Source: DAHUZL01 sp035533215 (GTDB lineage: Bacteria; Chloroflexota; Dormibacteria; Aeolococcales; Bog-877). From it: a stretch of 41,090 nt of DNA. The translations under genes were made by a program, and so were the position numbers. The notes beneath the pieces are model-generated. The model saw only the letters and a list, made by a program, of their open reading frames with translations, was not told the DNA's origin and ran no database searches. How positions within the stretch are numbered: the first letter of the stretch is position 1; each line of letters opens with the position of its first letter. Positions 22,406 to 33,637 of this stretch are shown here, one piece after another. The stretch is taken from NCBI GenBank assembly GCA_035533215.1, contig DATLUG010000015.1:1-41090 (forward strand), written 5' to 3'.

Positions 22406-23722
22406 CTACGTGTCGTCGTTAGGCCCCCCGACGATGCAGTAGGTCATGCCGCCGCTGCTCGCCCAGATGAGGTTGTGGAACACGGACAGCTTGGTGACGG
22501 TGGTGGTGATCGAGATCCCGTAGCCGTGGCCCTGGCTGTCGGCGACGACGCTGTGGAGGTTGTTGCCGGTCACGTTCACCACGGTGGCGACCAGGTCCAC
22601 CGTCAGCCCGACCCCGGTGTCGCCGTCGCACGGATTGTTGGCCACGACGCAGCCGGTGACCTGGGAGACGTAGATGGCGCCTCCGGGATTGCCGGAGCAG
22701 GCGTTGCCCGACAGGTTCAGGTCCGTGTGGATGGTGCCGCTGGGCGCGTGGACCGCGACGCCGACCGTGCCCCCCGAGGCACTCGCCGCGCCGGTGTTGT
22801 CCACCACCGAGACGAGCGACCACGGCGCGGCGGTGGTGACGCTGCCGATCTCGATCTCGAAGCCGGTGTCGTCGTGACAGTTGTTGTGGCCGACGGTGCA
22901 GTCCGTCACGGAGGTGAGCGCGATGCCGCCCCCGGTGTTGACGTACGTCTCGTTCCCGGTGATGGTGACCGCCGAGTGGGTGACGCCGGCGACCGACCGG
23001 ATCGCGATCCCGGGCTGGCTGCCCGTCGCCGCCGAGCAGATGTTGTCGGCGATGGTGACGTGGGAGTAGGCGTTGCCGCCGCCGGCATCGGCGAGCACGG
23101 CGATGTTGACGGCATTGGCGGTCAGCTGGCTCGCGCTGATCCCGCAGGACGAGGCGCCCTTGTAGAAGGCGAGCCCGATCCCGGCCGAGTTCGACACCTT
23201 CAGATTGCGGGCCCAGCAGTTGCTGCACCCGGCGCCGATGCTGTTGGCCGCCCCCACGTTGAAGAGGGTCAGGGTCTCCAGCGTCCCATTCGTGACGTTC
23301 ACCAGCGTCAGGCCGGGCCCGGTCGTGTTCCGGATGGTGAGCCCGCGGATCACCACCCCGGTCGGAGTGGCGCCCGACGCGACCACGATCGCGGCATTCT
23401 GGGCCGTCTGGTTCACGCCGTTCCCATCGAGGGTGCCGATCCCCTCGATGAGGATCGTCGAGCCGCCGAGCGTGAGGAGGTCGATGCTGACGCCATTGGC
23501 GAGGATGACGGTGCCGTCGATCAGGAGATGCGCGCTGGCGGGGACGGTGACGGTCGCGGCCTGGATCAGGAAGGTGCCCTGGGGGATGTAGCACATGCCG
23601 CCGCCGGGGTTGGGCTGGGTGACCGAGGCGGCCAGGGCGGCGTTGATGGCGGCGGCGCCGTCATGGACGCCGTCCCCGACGGCGCCATAGTCCAGCACGT
23701 TGTAGATGCTCGTGGCCGCCAT
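22406..23722 (-). CDS. Right-handed parallel beta-helix protein (pectate-lyase-3 type N-terminus)
   Basis: The protein has 438 residues from ATG 23722, with AAGGA about 7 nt upstream. It opens with SIYNVLDYGAVGDGVHDGAA, the start typical of pectate-lyase-3 and phage tail-spike beta-helices, although the usual DGxTDDT reads DGVHDG. Repeated coils follow with [VI]xIxGN, GIGLAFYKG, GGIALTSVTDC and GGAIYVSQVTGC. Many small residues, Asn ladders and several Cys are present. There is no signal peptide or membrane segment, so it is cytoplasmic, released by lysis, or exported by an unknown route. It could be a polysaccharide-degrading enzyme or a prophage-derived spike. Catalytic residues cannot be picked out. 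Confidence 0.75.
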   Translation of the reverse strand: MAATSIYNVLDYGAVGDGVHDGAAAINAALAASVTQPNPGGGMCYIPQGTFLIQAATVTVPASAHLLIDGTVILANGVSIDLLTLGGSTILIEGIGTLDGNGVNQTAQNAAIVVASGATPTGVVIRGLTIRNTTGPGLTLVNVTNGTLETLTLFNVGAANSIGAGCSNCWARNLKVSNSAGIGLAFYKGASSCGISASQLTANAVNIAVLADAGGGNAYSHVTIADNICSAATGSQPGIAIRSVAGVTHSAVTITGNETYVNTGGGIALTSVTDCTVGHNNCHDDTGFEIEIGSVTTAAPWSLVSVVDNTGAASASGGTVGVAVHAPSGTIHTDLNLSGNACSGNPGGAIYVSQVTGCVVANNPCDGDTGVGLTVDLVATVVNVTGNNLHSVVADSQGHGYGISITTTVTKLSVFHNLIWASSGGMTYCIVGGPNDDT

Positions 23723-24263
23723 GATGATCCTTCCTGCACGGGTGGGTTGGAGCGGGCGAGCGGTGCGTCCGATCGGCCGGGTCCCCGGGCCCTGCTGGGC
23801 AGCCCAGCAGTTGGGTGGCCCACATCCGCCGCCGCCTCGGAGCCTTCGTCCTGCGCTCCGGAACGTCGGCGAAAAGCGGTGACGGAGGCGAGGCTCGCAT
23901 CCCCATCGCGCGAGGCGCCCGCCGACAGCAGCGCCCGCGCGAGCCGCAGAGACGGGCTCGCCCCGGATCCTGGGCTCCGGCCCCGGTCGCGCCCACGCCG
24001 GTGGAGGCGCTGTCGCCTGACGCGCAGTCGGCGCTGACGGCCCCCGAGGTTCAGCAGACGCCCTTCCGCTCGGGGGCTGCTCCGGCTGATCGGCCCCTCC
24101 GCAGCCGGTCCGCTGCGATGGCCTGTCGTCGGGCGCCGCCGATGCGGTCGTGTCGCGGACCCGGCGCCCGCTGCCAGCGCGGGCACGACGAGGGCGGCCC
24201 GGAGCCGACGGCGACGCGGCCGGCCGTCGTAACCGAGCCGGTTGGGCGGCGTTCCACCCGGCG
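23723..24263. other. Intergenic region between divergent genes, with a hairpin
   Basis: No gene recognised. A perfect 8-bp hairpin, CTGCTGGG (23792-23799) with CCCAGCAG (23803-23810) and a 3-nt loop, lies about 70 nt upstream of the beta-helix start; it could be an operator or an mRNA leader structure. Promoters for either flanking gene are not evident. Confidence 0.4.
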
Positions 24264-25463
24264 ATGGCGGTCTGGCGGCTCCCGGGGCCCGCGAGCGGAC
24301 CCGTCGGATGCCCGAGCGCGGCCCGGATCGGCGCCGCCGCGGCGATGGCGCTCCTGGCCGCGGGGTGCTCGACGGTCCCGGGCCGGCCAGGCCCCAGATC
24401 GTCCCCGACCCTCCGGCCCACCCCCTCGAGGCCGGTCCCATCCGCGTCGGCCCCGGGTGGGCCCCTCCGGCCGGCGCCCGGGATCGAGGTGCCGCCGGGC
24501 TTCCGGGCCCAGGTCTACGCCAGCGGCCTGAACCAGCCCACCGCGATGGCATTCGGGCCCGACCGGCGCCTGTACGTCACGGAGGCGACCGGAGCGGTGG
24601 TGACGGTCGCCCCGGGGTCCCACCGACCCACGCTCTTCGCGGGACGGATCCCGTCTCCGCTCGGGCTGGCGTGGATCGGACGCAGGCTCTTCGTCTCGGC
24701 CCAGGGCCAGGTGGAGCGCCTGACGCTGGAGCGGGGGCGGGCGGTCGGGCGCCGGACGATCGTGCGCGGGCTGCCGTTCGGGCTCCACCAGCAGGACAAC
24801 ATCGTGGTCGGCCCCGGCCGCCGTCTCTACCTGGGCAGCGGCTCCACCTGTGACGTCTGCCGGGAGCGGAGCCGCTATTCCGCGACCATCCTGTCCGTGC
24901 TCCCGAGTGGTCGCGGCCTGCGGGTGGTGGCGTCGGGAACCCGCAATCCCTACGGCCTGGCGGTGCAGCCCGGGACCGGGCAGCTCTATGCGACCGTCAA
25001 CGGCCAGGACGACCTCGGGACGGCGTCGGACCCGGAACCGGCCGACATGCTGGTCCGCGTCGTCGCCGGGGGCCGGTACGGGTGGCCCGTCTGCTGGCCC
25101 GACGCCCGCCGTCTGGCACTGGTGGGCGACTGCCGGGGCGTGCGCGCACCGGCCGCGTACCTCGGACCCCACGCGTCCGCCGACGGCCTCGCGTTCTACA
25201 CCGGTCGCAGCTTTCCCGCCGCCTATCGCGGCAATGCCTTCGTGGCGGAGTGGGGCCAGTACCTCACGACGGCCGGTCCCGGCCAGCGGGTGGTGCGCAT
25301 CGTCCTCGACCCGCGCGGGGCGGCCACCACCTCCCGCACCAGCGTCTTCGCCCGCGGCTTCGAGCACCCGATCGCGGTCGTGGTCGATCCCCGGGGCGCC
25401 CTGCTGGTGGCGGACTGGGGCAAAGGGGTCATCTACCGGATCCAGGCCCGCCGCGATCGCTGA
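24264..25463 (+). CDS. Glucose/sorbosone dehydrogenase-like lipoprotein (beta-propeller)
   Basis: The protein has 399 residues from ATG 24264. A lipoprotein signal peptide ends in the lipobox LAAGC (Cys35), followed by a Pro/Ser-rich linker to about residue 75. The six-bladed propeller region shows VPPGFRAQVYASGLNQPTAM with FGPDRRLYV, RNPYGLAVQPGTGQLYATVN and FEHPIAVVVDPRGALLVADW. These match the GSDH / PQQ-dependent sugar dehydrogenase family. Also present is HQQDNIVVGPGRRLYLGSGS, a typical calcium/PQQ-site region. It should be anchored outside the membrane and oxidise sugars or other alcohols if PQQ is available; no pqq genes are in the window. A longer frame upstream (to 24150) is unlikely because the lipobox would be too deep. 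Confidence 0.82.
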   Translation: MAVWRLPGPASGPVGCPSAARIGAAAAMALLAAGCSTVPGRPGPRSSPTLRPTPSRPVPSASAPGGPLRPAPGIEVPPGFRAQVYASGLNQPTAMAFGPDRRLYVTEATGAVVTVAPGSHRPTLFAGRIPSPLGLAWIGRRLFVSAQGQVERLTLERGRAVGRRTIVRGLPFGLHQQDNIVVGPGRRLYLGSGSTCDVCRERSRYSATILSVLPSGRGLRVVASGTRNPYGLAVQPGTGQLYATVNGQDDLGTASDPEPADMLVRVVAGGRYGWPVCWPDARRLALVGDCRGVRAPAAYLGPHASADGLAFYTGRSFPAAYRGNAFVAEWGQYLTTAGPGQRVVRIVLDPRGAATTSRTSVFARGFEHPIAVVVDPRGALLVADWGKGVIYRIQARRDR

Positions 25464-25498
25464 GCCGGCGGGGGCGGCCCTGCCGTCGCCGGTCCCCC

Positions 25499-26554
25499 TC
25501 AGCTGCCGCCGTCCGCACCCGCCGGGGGGGCCGGCGGGCCGGCCGCGGCGGAGGGCTGAGGGAGGGGCAGGCGCGCGCAGGGGAAGCAGGCGAGCGCGTT
25601 GCCGCCCAGCACCCGCGAGGTGCCAGCGGGATCGAGGCCGAGGCCCTCGGGCGCCTCGAAGGGTCGGTAGTCGGCCATCGCGAACGGGCAGTCGGTCCCG
25701 GCCAGGACGCGGTCGTCCCCGACCAGGTCGAGCAGGTACCGGGTGGGCGCCTCGGTGAAGAGGACGGTGTCGTACCAGAACCAGCGGAGCAGGTCCGATG
25801 GCAGCCGCCGCGCGACCCCCTGGTTGCCGGGCCAGCGCAGGAAGGCCGCCTCCATCCGGCCGTACTGGTATGGGAAGAAGCCGCCGGCGTGGGTCAGCAC
25901 CAGGCGCAGCCCGGGGAAGCGGCCGGGCACGTCGACGGCGATCAGGCGACCGATGGCAAGGGTGGTCTCGAACGGATTGCCGACGCTGTTGGCGAGGAAG
26001 TGGTCGCGCATGTGCCCCGGGGGCTGGAAGTACCCGGGGTGGAGGATGATCGGGACCTGGAGCCGCTCGGCGGCGCTCCAGAGCGGTGTGTAGTGGGCGG
26101 CGTCGAGTCCGCCCACCTGCGGGTTGGACGCGAGGAGGCCGCCGACGGCGCCCAGCGCCACCGCTCGCTCCAGCTCCTCGGCGGCGGCGCCCCCGTCGAG
26201 GTCCGGGAGCGCGGCCAGGAAGCGCAGGTCGGTGCGTCCGCGGCTGACCTGCTGGAGCGCGTCGGTGAGCGCACCGCACCACGCCACCTGCACCGGCACG
26301 GTCTGGGCCGCCTTGACCAGGTCGATCCACGGCCCCACGATGCTGAGGTCGACGCCGCGGGCCGCCTGCGCCCGCTGGCGCACCTCCACCTCGCGCAGCC
26401 CCTGCGGGGCGAAGCGACCGCGCACCCCGTCCACCACCAGGGCCGCGTCACCGGGGTCGCGCCGGATCACGGTGAGGCCCTCGGGCGCGTGGGCGAAGGC
26501 GGCATCCGGGACCAGGTGGCCGTGGACGTCGACGACCGGCGTGGCGTCGTGCAT
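25499..26554 (-). CDS. Amidohydrolase-2 family metal-dependent hydrolase/decarboxylase
   Basis: The protein has 351 residues from ATG 26554, preceded by AAGGGGA. The metal ligands of the amidohydrolase-2 (ACMSD-like) family are visible: Asp9, His11 and His13 in VVDVHGHLVP, a His in IILHPGYF, a His in LVLTHAGGFFPYQYGRMEA, and the Asp in LAGTDCPFAM. The fold is a TIM barrel. Members decarboxylate or hydrolyse aromatic or dicarboxylic compounds; the substrate here is unknown. The C-terminal tail (about 15 residues, Pro/Ala-rich) appears extra. It is divergent from the formate dehydrogenase genes and convergent with the lipoprotein gene. Confidence 0.88.
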   Translation of the reverse strand: MHDATPVVDVHGHLVPDAAFAHAPEGLTVIRRDPGDAALVVDGVRGRFAPQGLREVEVRQRAQAARGVDLSIVGPWIDLVKAAQTVPVQVAWCGALTDALQQVSRGRTDLRFLAALPDLDGGAAAEELERAVALGAVGGLLASNPQVGGLDAAHYTPLWSAAERLQVPIILHPGYFQPPGHMRDHFLANSVGNPFETTLAIGRLIAVDVPGRFPGLRLVLTHAGGFFPYQYGRMEAAFLRWPGNQGVARRLPSDLLRWFWYDTVLFTEAPTRYLLDLVGDDRVLAGTDCPFAMADYRPFEAPEGLGLDPAGTSRVLGGNALACFPCARLPLPQPSAAAGPPAPPAGADGGS

Positions 26555-26689
26555 GTGGGTCCCCTTGGCGTCGGTTCGACCGTCCGGGGGTGCGGGCAGC
26601 CCCGGGCGGGGATGGTACCGCCGTCGACCCGCTTCAGGACCGCGCCGGCGGCCGGCACCCGGGCGGATGGGGACCGGTGATCGCGGCGG

Positions 26690-26733
26690 TACACTGCCAG
26701 CCTGGGCTGCGACCCACACGGGCGCGAGGAGGG
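26690..26733 (+). promoter_or_regulatory. Promoter -10 and ribosome-binding site of the formate dehydrogenase operon
   Basis: TACACT (26690-26695) is a good -10 box; start of transcription would be near 26702. GAGGAGGG (26726-26733) precedes the ATG at 26742 by 8 nt. Unlike many genes here, this one would have a leader of about 40 nt with a strong Shine-Dalgarno. Confidence 0.45.
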
Positions 26734-26741
26734 TGATCAGG

Positions 26742-28687
26742 ATGCCGAGGCAGCTGGTGCGCTTGACCGAGCCGATGGTCCGGGACGGGGGCCGGCTGCG
26801 TCCGGCATCGTGGGACGAGGCCCTCGACCGCGCCGCCGCCGGTCTGGCCCGGTCCCGGGCCCGGGGCGGGACCACCGCCTACGGGATGTTCAGCTGCTCC
26901 AAGGCCACCAACGAGGTGAACTACCTGGCCCAGAAGTTCACCCGGGTGGTGATGGGCAGCAACAACGTCGACAGCTGCAACCGAACGTGACACGCGCCTA
27001 GCGTCGCCGGTCTGGCGGCCGTGTTCGGTGCCGGGGGCGGTACCAGCTCCTACCAGGAGATCGAGGAGACCGACTGCATCCTCCTGTGGGGCTCCAACGC
27101 CCGCGAGACCCACCCGATCTTCTTCCACCACCTCCTGCGCGGGGTGCGCCGGGGCGCCCGTCTGTACGTCATCGACCCGCGCCGCACGGTGTCGGCGCAG
27201 TGGGCCGACGTGTGGCTGGGGATCGACGTCGGCTCCGACATCGCCCTCGCCAACGCGATGGCGCGGGAGATCATCCGTGCCGGCCTCACCAACGCCACCT
27301 TCATCGACCGGGCCACCCGGGGTTTCGACGCCTTCGCCGCCGCGGTCGAGCCCTGGACGCTGGAGCGGGGCGCCCGCGACACCGGGGTGCCGGCGGCGGC
27401 GATCCAGGAGCTGGCCCACGCCTACGCGCGGGCGGACCGGGCCCAGCTGTGCTGGACCCTCGGCATCACCGAGCACCACAACGCCACCGACAATGTGCTG
27501 GCGCTGATCAACCTCGCCCTCCTCACCGGCCACGTCGGCCGCTACGGGTCGGGGCTCTGCCCGCTCCGCGGCCAGAACAACGTCCAGGGCGGCGGCGACA
27601 TGGGCGCGATCCCCAACAAGCTGCCCGGCTTCCAGGACGTCGAGGCCGACGGGGCGGCGCGGGCCCGCTTCGCCGCCCGCTGGGGCGCCCCGGTGCCGCC
27701 CCGGTCCGGCTGGCACCTCTCGGAGATGCTGGACGCGATGGACCGCGGCGAGCTCACCTGCGCGTACATCATCGGTGAGAACCCGGCCCAGTCGGAGGCC
27801 GACCAGACCCGCGCGCTGCGGCTGCTGCAGGGACTCGACCACCTGGTGGTGCAGGACATCGTCCTCACCCGGACCGCCGAGCTCGCCGACGTGGTCCTGC
27901 CCGCCTCGGCGACGTGGGCGGAGTCGGAGGGCACCGTCACCTCCAGCGAGCGCCGGGTGCAGCGGGTGCGGCGCGCGCTCGACCCCCCGGGGCAGGCCCG
28001 CGACGACCTCGCGATCCTCTGCGACCTCGCCCGGCGGCTCGGCCACGACCTCGGCGAGCCCCGAGCCGAGGCGATCTGGGACGAGCTGCGGGAGCTCTCG
28101 CCGATGCATGCCGGGATGAGCTACCGGCGGCTGGAGGAGCGGGGCGGCCTGCAGTGGCCGTGCCCGGACGCCGACCACCCCGGGACCCTCTTCCTGCACC
28201 AGCGGCTGTGGGCGGAGACCCCGGCGGACCGGGGCGAGCCGGCGCCGTTCTTCCCGGTGGCCTTCGAGCCGCCCGTCGACCTCCTCACCCCGGAGTTCCC
28301 GATCCGGCTCACCACCGGGCGCCGGCTGGACTCCTTCAACACCGGGGTGCAGACGTCGGGGTACACCTCCCCGCTCCGCCGGGCCGAGAGCCTCGACCTC
28401 GCGCCGGAGGACCTCGCCCGCCTCGGCCTCCGCGAGGGCGAGCGGGTGCGGGTCGTCTCCCGGCGCGGCGCGGTGGAGGCGGCGGTGCGGGCGGACCCGA
28501 TCCTGCGCCCGGGGCTGGCCTTCATGACCCTGCACTTCCCGGACCAGGTCGCGACCAACGTCCTCACCATCGACGCCACCGACCCCAAGTCGGGAACGGC
28601 GGAGTTCAAGGCGACCGCGATCCGGGTCGAGCGGATCGCGTCCGCCGTGGTCGCCGCGGCCGGGGCCGCGGTGGGACCGGCGCCGTA

Positions 28688-28688
<1 letters not shown>
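26742..28688 (+). CDS. Formate dehydrogenase alpha subunit, catalytic part, selenoprotein (UGA 26988-26990 = Sec83)
   Basis: The frame reads through an in-frame TGA to give 648 residues. Before it stands NNVDSCNRT and after it HAPSVAGLAAVFGAGGGTSS, exactly the active-site context of NAD-dependent formate dehydrogenases (usually NRT-C/U-HAP). The selenol binds Mo or W at the bis-MGD cofactor; His84 is the conserved neighbour. Further landmarks are EETDCILLWGSNARETHPI, GNNVQGG-like GQNNVQGGGDMGAIPNKLPG, LPASATWAESEGTVTSSERR and the molydopterin dinucleotide-binding domain with PIRLTTGRRLDSFNTGVQTS. The N-terminal Fe-S segment of normal alpha subunits is absent; the protein begins at the RLTEPMVRDGG motif. 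The missing part is encoded at 30616-31554. It overlaps the next gene by 1 nt. Confidence 0.93.
26988..27023 (+). promoter_or_regulatory. Bacterial SECIS element for Sec83
   Basis: Directly after the UGA, GTCGCC (27003-27008) pairs with GGCGGC (27014-27019) around the loop GGTCT (27009-27013). A lower stem pairs CACG (26991-26994) with CGTG (27020-27023), with an 8-nt one-sided internal loop. The E. coli fdhF element also has a GGUCU apical loop 18 nt after the UGA, as here. SelB is expected to bind this loop. Confidence 0.8.
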
Positions 28689-30615
<1,927 letters not shown>

Positions 30616-30619
<4 letters not shown>

Positions 30620-31554
30620 CCGCGACGTTCGTGGGGATCCCCTCCCGGCTGGTCACCTGCACCGTCGACGGCCGGGCGGTGACGGTGCCGGAGGGGACCA
30701 CGGTGCTGGGGGCGTGCCGCGGGCAGGGGATCGACACCCCCACCCTCTGCTACGGGGAGACGCTCACCCCGGCCAACGCCTGCCGGGTCTGCGTGGTCGA
30801 GGTGGAGGGGTCCCGCGCCCTCGTCCCCGCCTGCTCCCGGAAGGTGGAGCCGGGGATGGTGGTGCGCACCGACTCCGAGCGGGTGCGCACCAGCCGCAAG
30901 CTGGTGCTGGAGCTGCTGGGGTCCTCGGTGGATCTCGGTCTCACCGGCTCCGAGGTGCGCAGGTGGATGGCGCGCTACCGGGCCGACCCGGGCCGCTTCG
31001 GGCCCAAGGTGGCGACCGCGCACCCCCGGGACGACGCCCGGGCCGGCCACCACGATGCCCCGCTGGCGGCGGGGGCGGAGGCCTGCTCGCAGCCGGTGAA
31101 GGTCGACAACGAGGACTACGTGCGCGACTATGCCCGCTGCATCCTCTGCTACAAATGCGTGGAGGCCTGCGGCACCGACGCCCAGAACACCTTCGCCATC
31201 GCCGTCGCCGGGCGGGGATTCGGGGCCAGGATCTCCACCGAGTACGCCGTTCCCCTGCCCGACTCCGCCTGCGTGTACTGCGGCAACTGCATCCAGGTCT
31301 GTCCCACCGGGGCGCTGATGTTCCGGAGCGAGTACGAGATGCGCCAGGCCGGCACCTGGGACCAGCAGCGGCAGACCGTCACCACCACCATCTGCCCCTA
31401 CTGCGGGGTCGGATGCAGCCTCGAGCTCCACGTCCAGGACAACACCATCGTGAAGGTGACGTCGCCCGAGGACCACGACGTCACCCGGGGCAACCTCTGC
31501 GTCAAGGGCCGCTTCGGGTTCCAGTTCGTCCAGAACCGCCGGCGCGAGGACTGA
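30616..31554 (+). CDS. Formate dehydrogenase alpha subunit, separate N-terminal iron-sulfur part
   Basis: The protein has 312 residues from GTG 30616 (GTGA overlap). The domains are, in order: a [2Fe-2S] ferredoxin with Cys45, Cys56, Cys59, Cys73; two [4Fe-4S] motifs CILCYKCVEAC (about 175-185) and CVYCGNCIQVCP (about 219-230); then the Molybdop_Fe4S4 domain with CPYCGVGC (about 260) and GNLCVKGRFG. The Lys of CVKGR corresponds to the lysine between cluster and molybdopterin in formate dehydrogenases. The protein stops at FVQNRRRED, the point where a normal alpha chain goes on to RLTEP and the catalytic domain. It thus completes the chain begun at 26742 and should sit between the FMN subunit and the Mo site. 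Confidence 0.92.
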
Positions 31555-31596
31555 CCGGGGCGGCCCCGCCCGGGCCGGGGTGGGATGATCGGGCCC

Positions 31597-32556
31597 ATGG
31601 GCGCGGGCGATGGGGGCCGGCCGGGGGCGGCGACCATCCACTTCACCGAGGTGGGGCCGCGCGACGGCTTCCAGAACCTGGCGCAGGGCCTCCCCACCGC
31701 GGTCAAGCTGGAGGTGATCCGGGGTCTGCTCGCCACCGGGGTGGACCTCGTGGAGGTCACCGCCTTCGTCTCGCCGACCTGGGTGCCGCAGCTGGCCGAC
31801 GCCGAGGCCGTGTGCGCCGCGCTCGACCTGCCGCGGCTGGGAGCCCGGGCGCGGGTGCTGGTCCCCAACCGCCGGGGTCTGGCGCGGGCGCTGGCCGCCG
31901 GGGCCGGGCGGGTGGTGGGCACGGTGGGGGTGACCGACGGCTTCAACCGGCGCAACGTCAACCGCGGCGTCGGGGAGAGCCTCCGCGAGCTCACCGCCCT
32001 GGTGGCCGAGGCGGGAGCCGCCGCCGCGGTCGACGTCAGCCTCAGCTGCGCCTTCGGCTGCCCGTTCGAGGGACGGGTGGCCCCCGAGCGGGTCGTCGCG
32101 CTGGCCCTCGCGTGCGTCGACGCCGGGGTCGACGAGGTGGGGATCGCCGACACCATCGGGGTCGCCACCCCGCCCGAGGTGGAGCGGGTCTGCGGCCGGC
32201 TCCGGGACGCGGGCCTCGCCTCGGACCGGGTCGCCCTCCACCTCCACGACACCCGCGGGGTCGGGCTGGCCAATGCCGCCGCCGCCGCCGCCCTGGGGAT
32301 CCGACGGTTCGAGGGGTCGGTGGGCGGGATCGGGGGCTGCCCCTTCACCCCGCGCGCCACCGGCAACGTCTGCAGCGAGGACCTGCTCCACCTCCTCGGG
32401 AGCCTCGGGTATGGGGTGGGGGCCGACCTCGGCGCCTACCTGGAGGTCGCCAAGGGGCTGGCGGGCCGCCTCGGCCGGGAGCTCCCCGGCCGGCTCCACC
32501 GGGCCGGCCTGTGGACCGGGGCCCCGCTGGTGGACACCGCGGCGCTTCCGGGATAG
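31597..32556 (+). CDS. Hydroxymethylglutaryl-CoA lyase-like protein (HMGL/DRE-TIM family)
   Basis: The protein has 319 residues. Motifs are EVGPRDGFQNLAQGLPTAVK (catalytic Arg-Asp), VEVTAFVSPTWVPQLADAE, VDVSLSCAFGCPFEG, ALHLHDTRGVGLANA with metal-binding His residues, and the signature GSVGGIGGCPFTPRATGNVC with SEDLL, which includes the active-site Cys. The expected reaction splits 3-hydroxy-3-methylglutaryl-CoA to acetyl-CoA and acetoacetate at the end of leucine breakdown. ATG 31597 is preferred over 31585 because GATGAT, a weak -10, ends 7 nt before it. It is not overlapped with the formate dehydrogenase genes and is probably independent. Confidence 0.9.
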   Translation: MGAGDGGRPGAATIHFTEVGPRDGFQNLAQGLPTAVKLEVIRGLLATGVDLVEVTAFVSPTWVPQLADAEAVCAALDLPRLGARARVLVPNRRGLARALAAGAGRVVGTVGVTDGFNRRNVNRGVGESLRELTALVAEAGAAAAVDVSLSCAFGCPFEGRVAPERVVALALACVDAGVDEVGIADTIGVATPPEVERVCGRLRDAGLASDRVALHLHDTRGVGLANAAAAAALGIRRFEGSVGGIGGCPFTPRATGNVCSEDLLHLLGSLGYGVGADLGAYLEVAKGLAGRLGRELPGRLHRAGLWTGAPLVDTAALPG

Positions 32557-32643
32557 CGGCGACGGGGGGCGGCCCGGTGGGCGCCGCCGCCGCTCGCCGG
32601 TGACCGCACCCCGGGTCCGTGCCTGCTGGCGCGGGGCCCTCGG

Positions 32644-33555
32644 TCAGGCGGGCGGCGCTCCCCCCGCGGGGGTGGGGGCGGCGGCGGTCCCGGCCCGGGG
32701 CGCCGGTGGCCCCGTCTCGGCGGCGCGGGCGTCGGTGGCGGGAGGAGGGGCGTCGGTCTCCAGCGCGACGCAGTAGCCGAGCACGATGATCTGCCCGACC
32801 GCGAACGCGTAGAAGAGGATGAGGAAGAAGAGGGCGAACGTCTTGCCGTACGTGGCGAAGCCGTGCTCCAACCGGAAGGTGAGCGGGAACAGGAGCGTGA
32901 ACGCCTCCAGGAACACCCCGGCGGCGATCGCCCCCGGCAGCACCCCGCCGAGCCGGTGGCGGCGGTTGGGGACGACGAGGAAGATGATGGTGAACAGCAC
33001 CGAGCCCACCACCACCGCGGCGACGATCTGGACGATCAGGGCCAGCGGGCCCGAGGCCAGCGCCCGGGGCACCACCGGCAGCGAGGCCAGCCCGGCGAGG
33101 AGCGAGGAGCTCAGCACGACGGGCCCCGCCAGCACGGTGAAGACGACGATCATCCCGACCGCCATCAGCTTCTGGCGGACGAAGTCGCGGCTCCGGCAGC
33201 CGGCCAGGGTCGAGAGGCCCTGGTCCATGGCGCCGAAGAGAGCGCTCCCGCTCCACAGGAGGCCGACCACGCCGACCACGGCGAGGACGCCGCGGTGCTG
33301 GCGGAAGGCGCTGAGGGCCGCCACCACCTGGGCGCCGCTCCCACCGGGGAGCATGCCCCGGACCTCGCGCCGGAGCAGGTGGGTCGCCCCCTGGTCCTGG
33401 AGGATGAACCCCAGCACGCCCAGCGCCAGGATGACGATCGGGAAGAAGGCGAAGATCAGGTTCCAGGCGATCAGGGTGGCCCAGTTGCCGCCCTGGCGGT
33501 CGAGATAGCGGAGGACGACCCGCACCGGCAGCAGTCGGCGCAGGCGGTGCTTCAC
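32644..33555 (-). CDS. YihY/BrkB-family inner membrane protein
   Basis: The protein has 303 residues from GTG 33555. Several membrane helices are visible: WNLIFAFFPIVILALGVLGF, LAVVGVVGLLWSGSALFGAM, VGMIVVFTVLAGPVVLSSSL, LIVQIVAAVVVGSVLFTIIF and FFLILFYAFAVGQIIVLGYC. The order and the GVLPGAIAAGVFLEAFTLLF region fit the YihY/virulence factor BrkB family, of unsettled function; some were once called ribonuclease BN in error. The Ala/Pro-rich C-terminal tail (about 40 residues) is poorly conserved. TACGCT (33562-33567, minus strand) ends exactly 6 nt before this GTG, which supports the start and a leaderless message. Confidence 0.87.
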   Translation of the reverse strand: MKHRLRRLLPVRVVLRYLDRQGGNWATLIAWNLIFAFFPIVILALGVLGFILQDQGATHLLRREVRGMLPGGSGAQVVAALSAFRQHRGVLAVVGVVGLLWSGSALFGAMDQGLSTLAGCRSRDFVRQKLMAVGMIVVFTVLAGPVVLSSSLLAGLASLPVVPRALASGPLALIVQIVAAVVVGSVLFTIIFLVVPNRRHRLGGVLPGAIAAGVFLEAFTLLFPLTFRLEHGFATYGKTFALFFLILFYAFAVGQIIVLGYCVALETDAPPPATDARAAETGPPAPRAGTAAAPTPAGGAPPA

Positions 33556-33637
33556 GGAATCAGCGTAGCCGGGGTGGGCGCGGCTGGCCGAGACCGGGGA
33601 GGGTGTGCCGGGCGCGGCCCTCTGCGACACTGGCGAG

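Noticed and set aside
26124..26990. Reading the formate dehydrogenase gene as truncated or as a nonsense-mutated pseudogene at the TGA
   Set aside because: Sequence before and after the TGA is in one frame, matches the family active site exactly with Sec in place of Cys, carries a SECIS hairpin, and the window encodes selC, selA, selB and selD.
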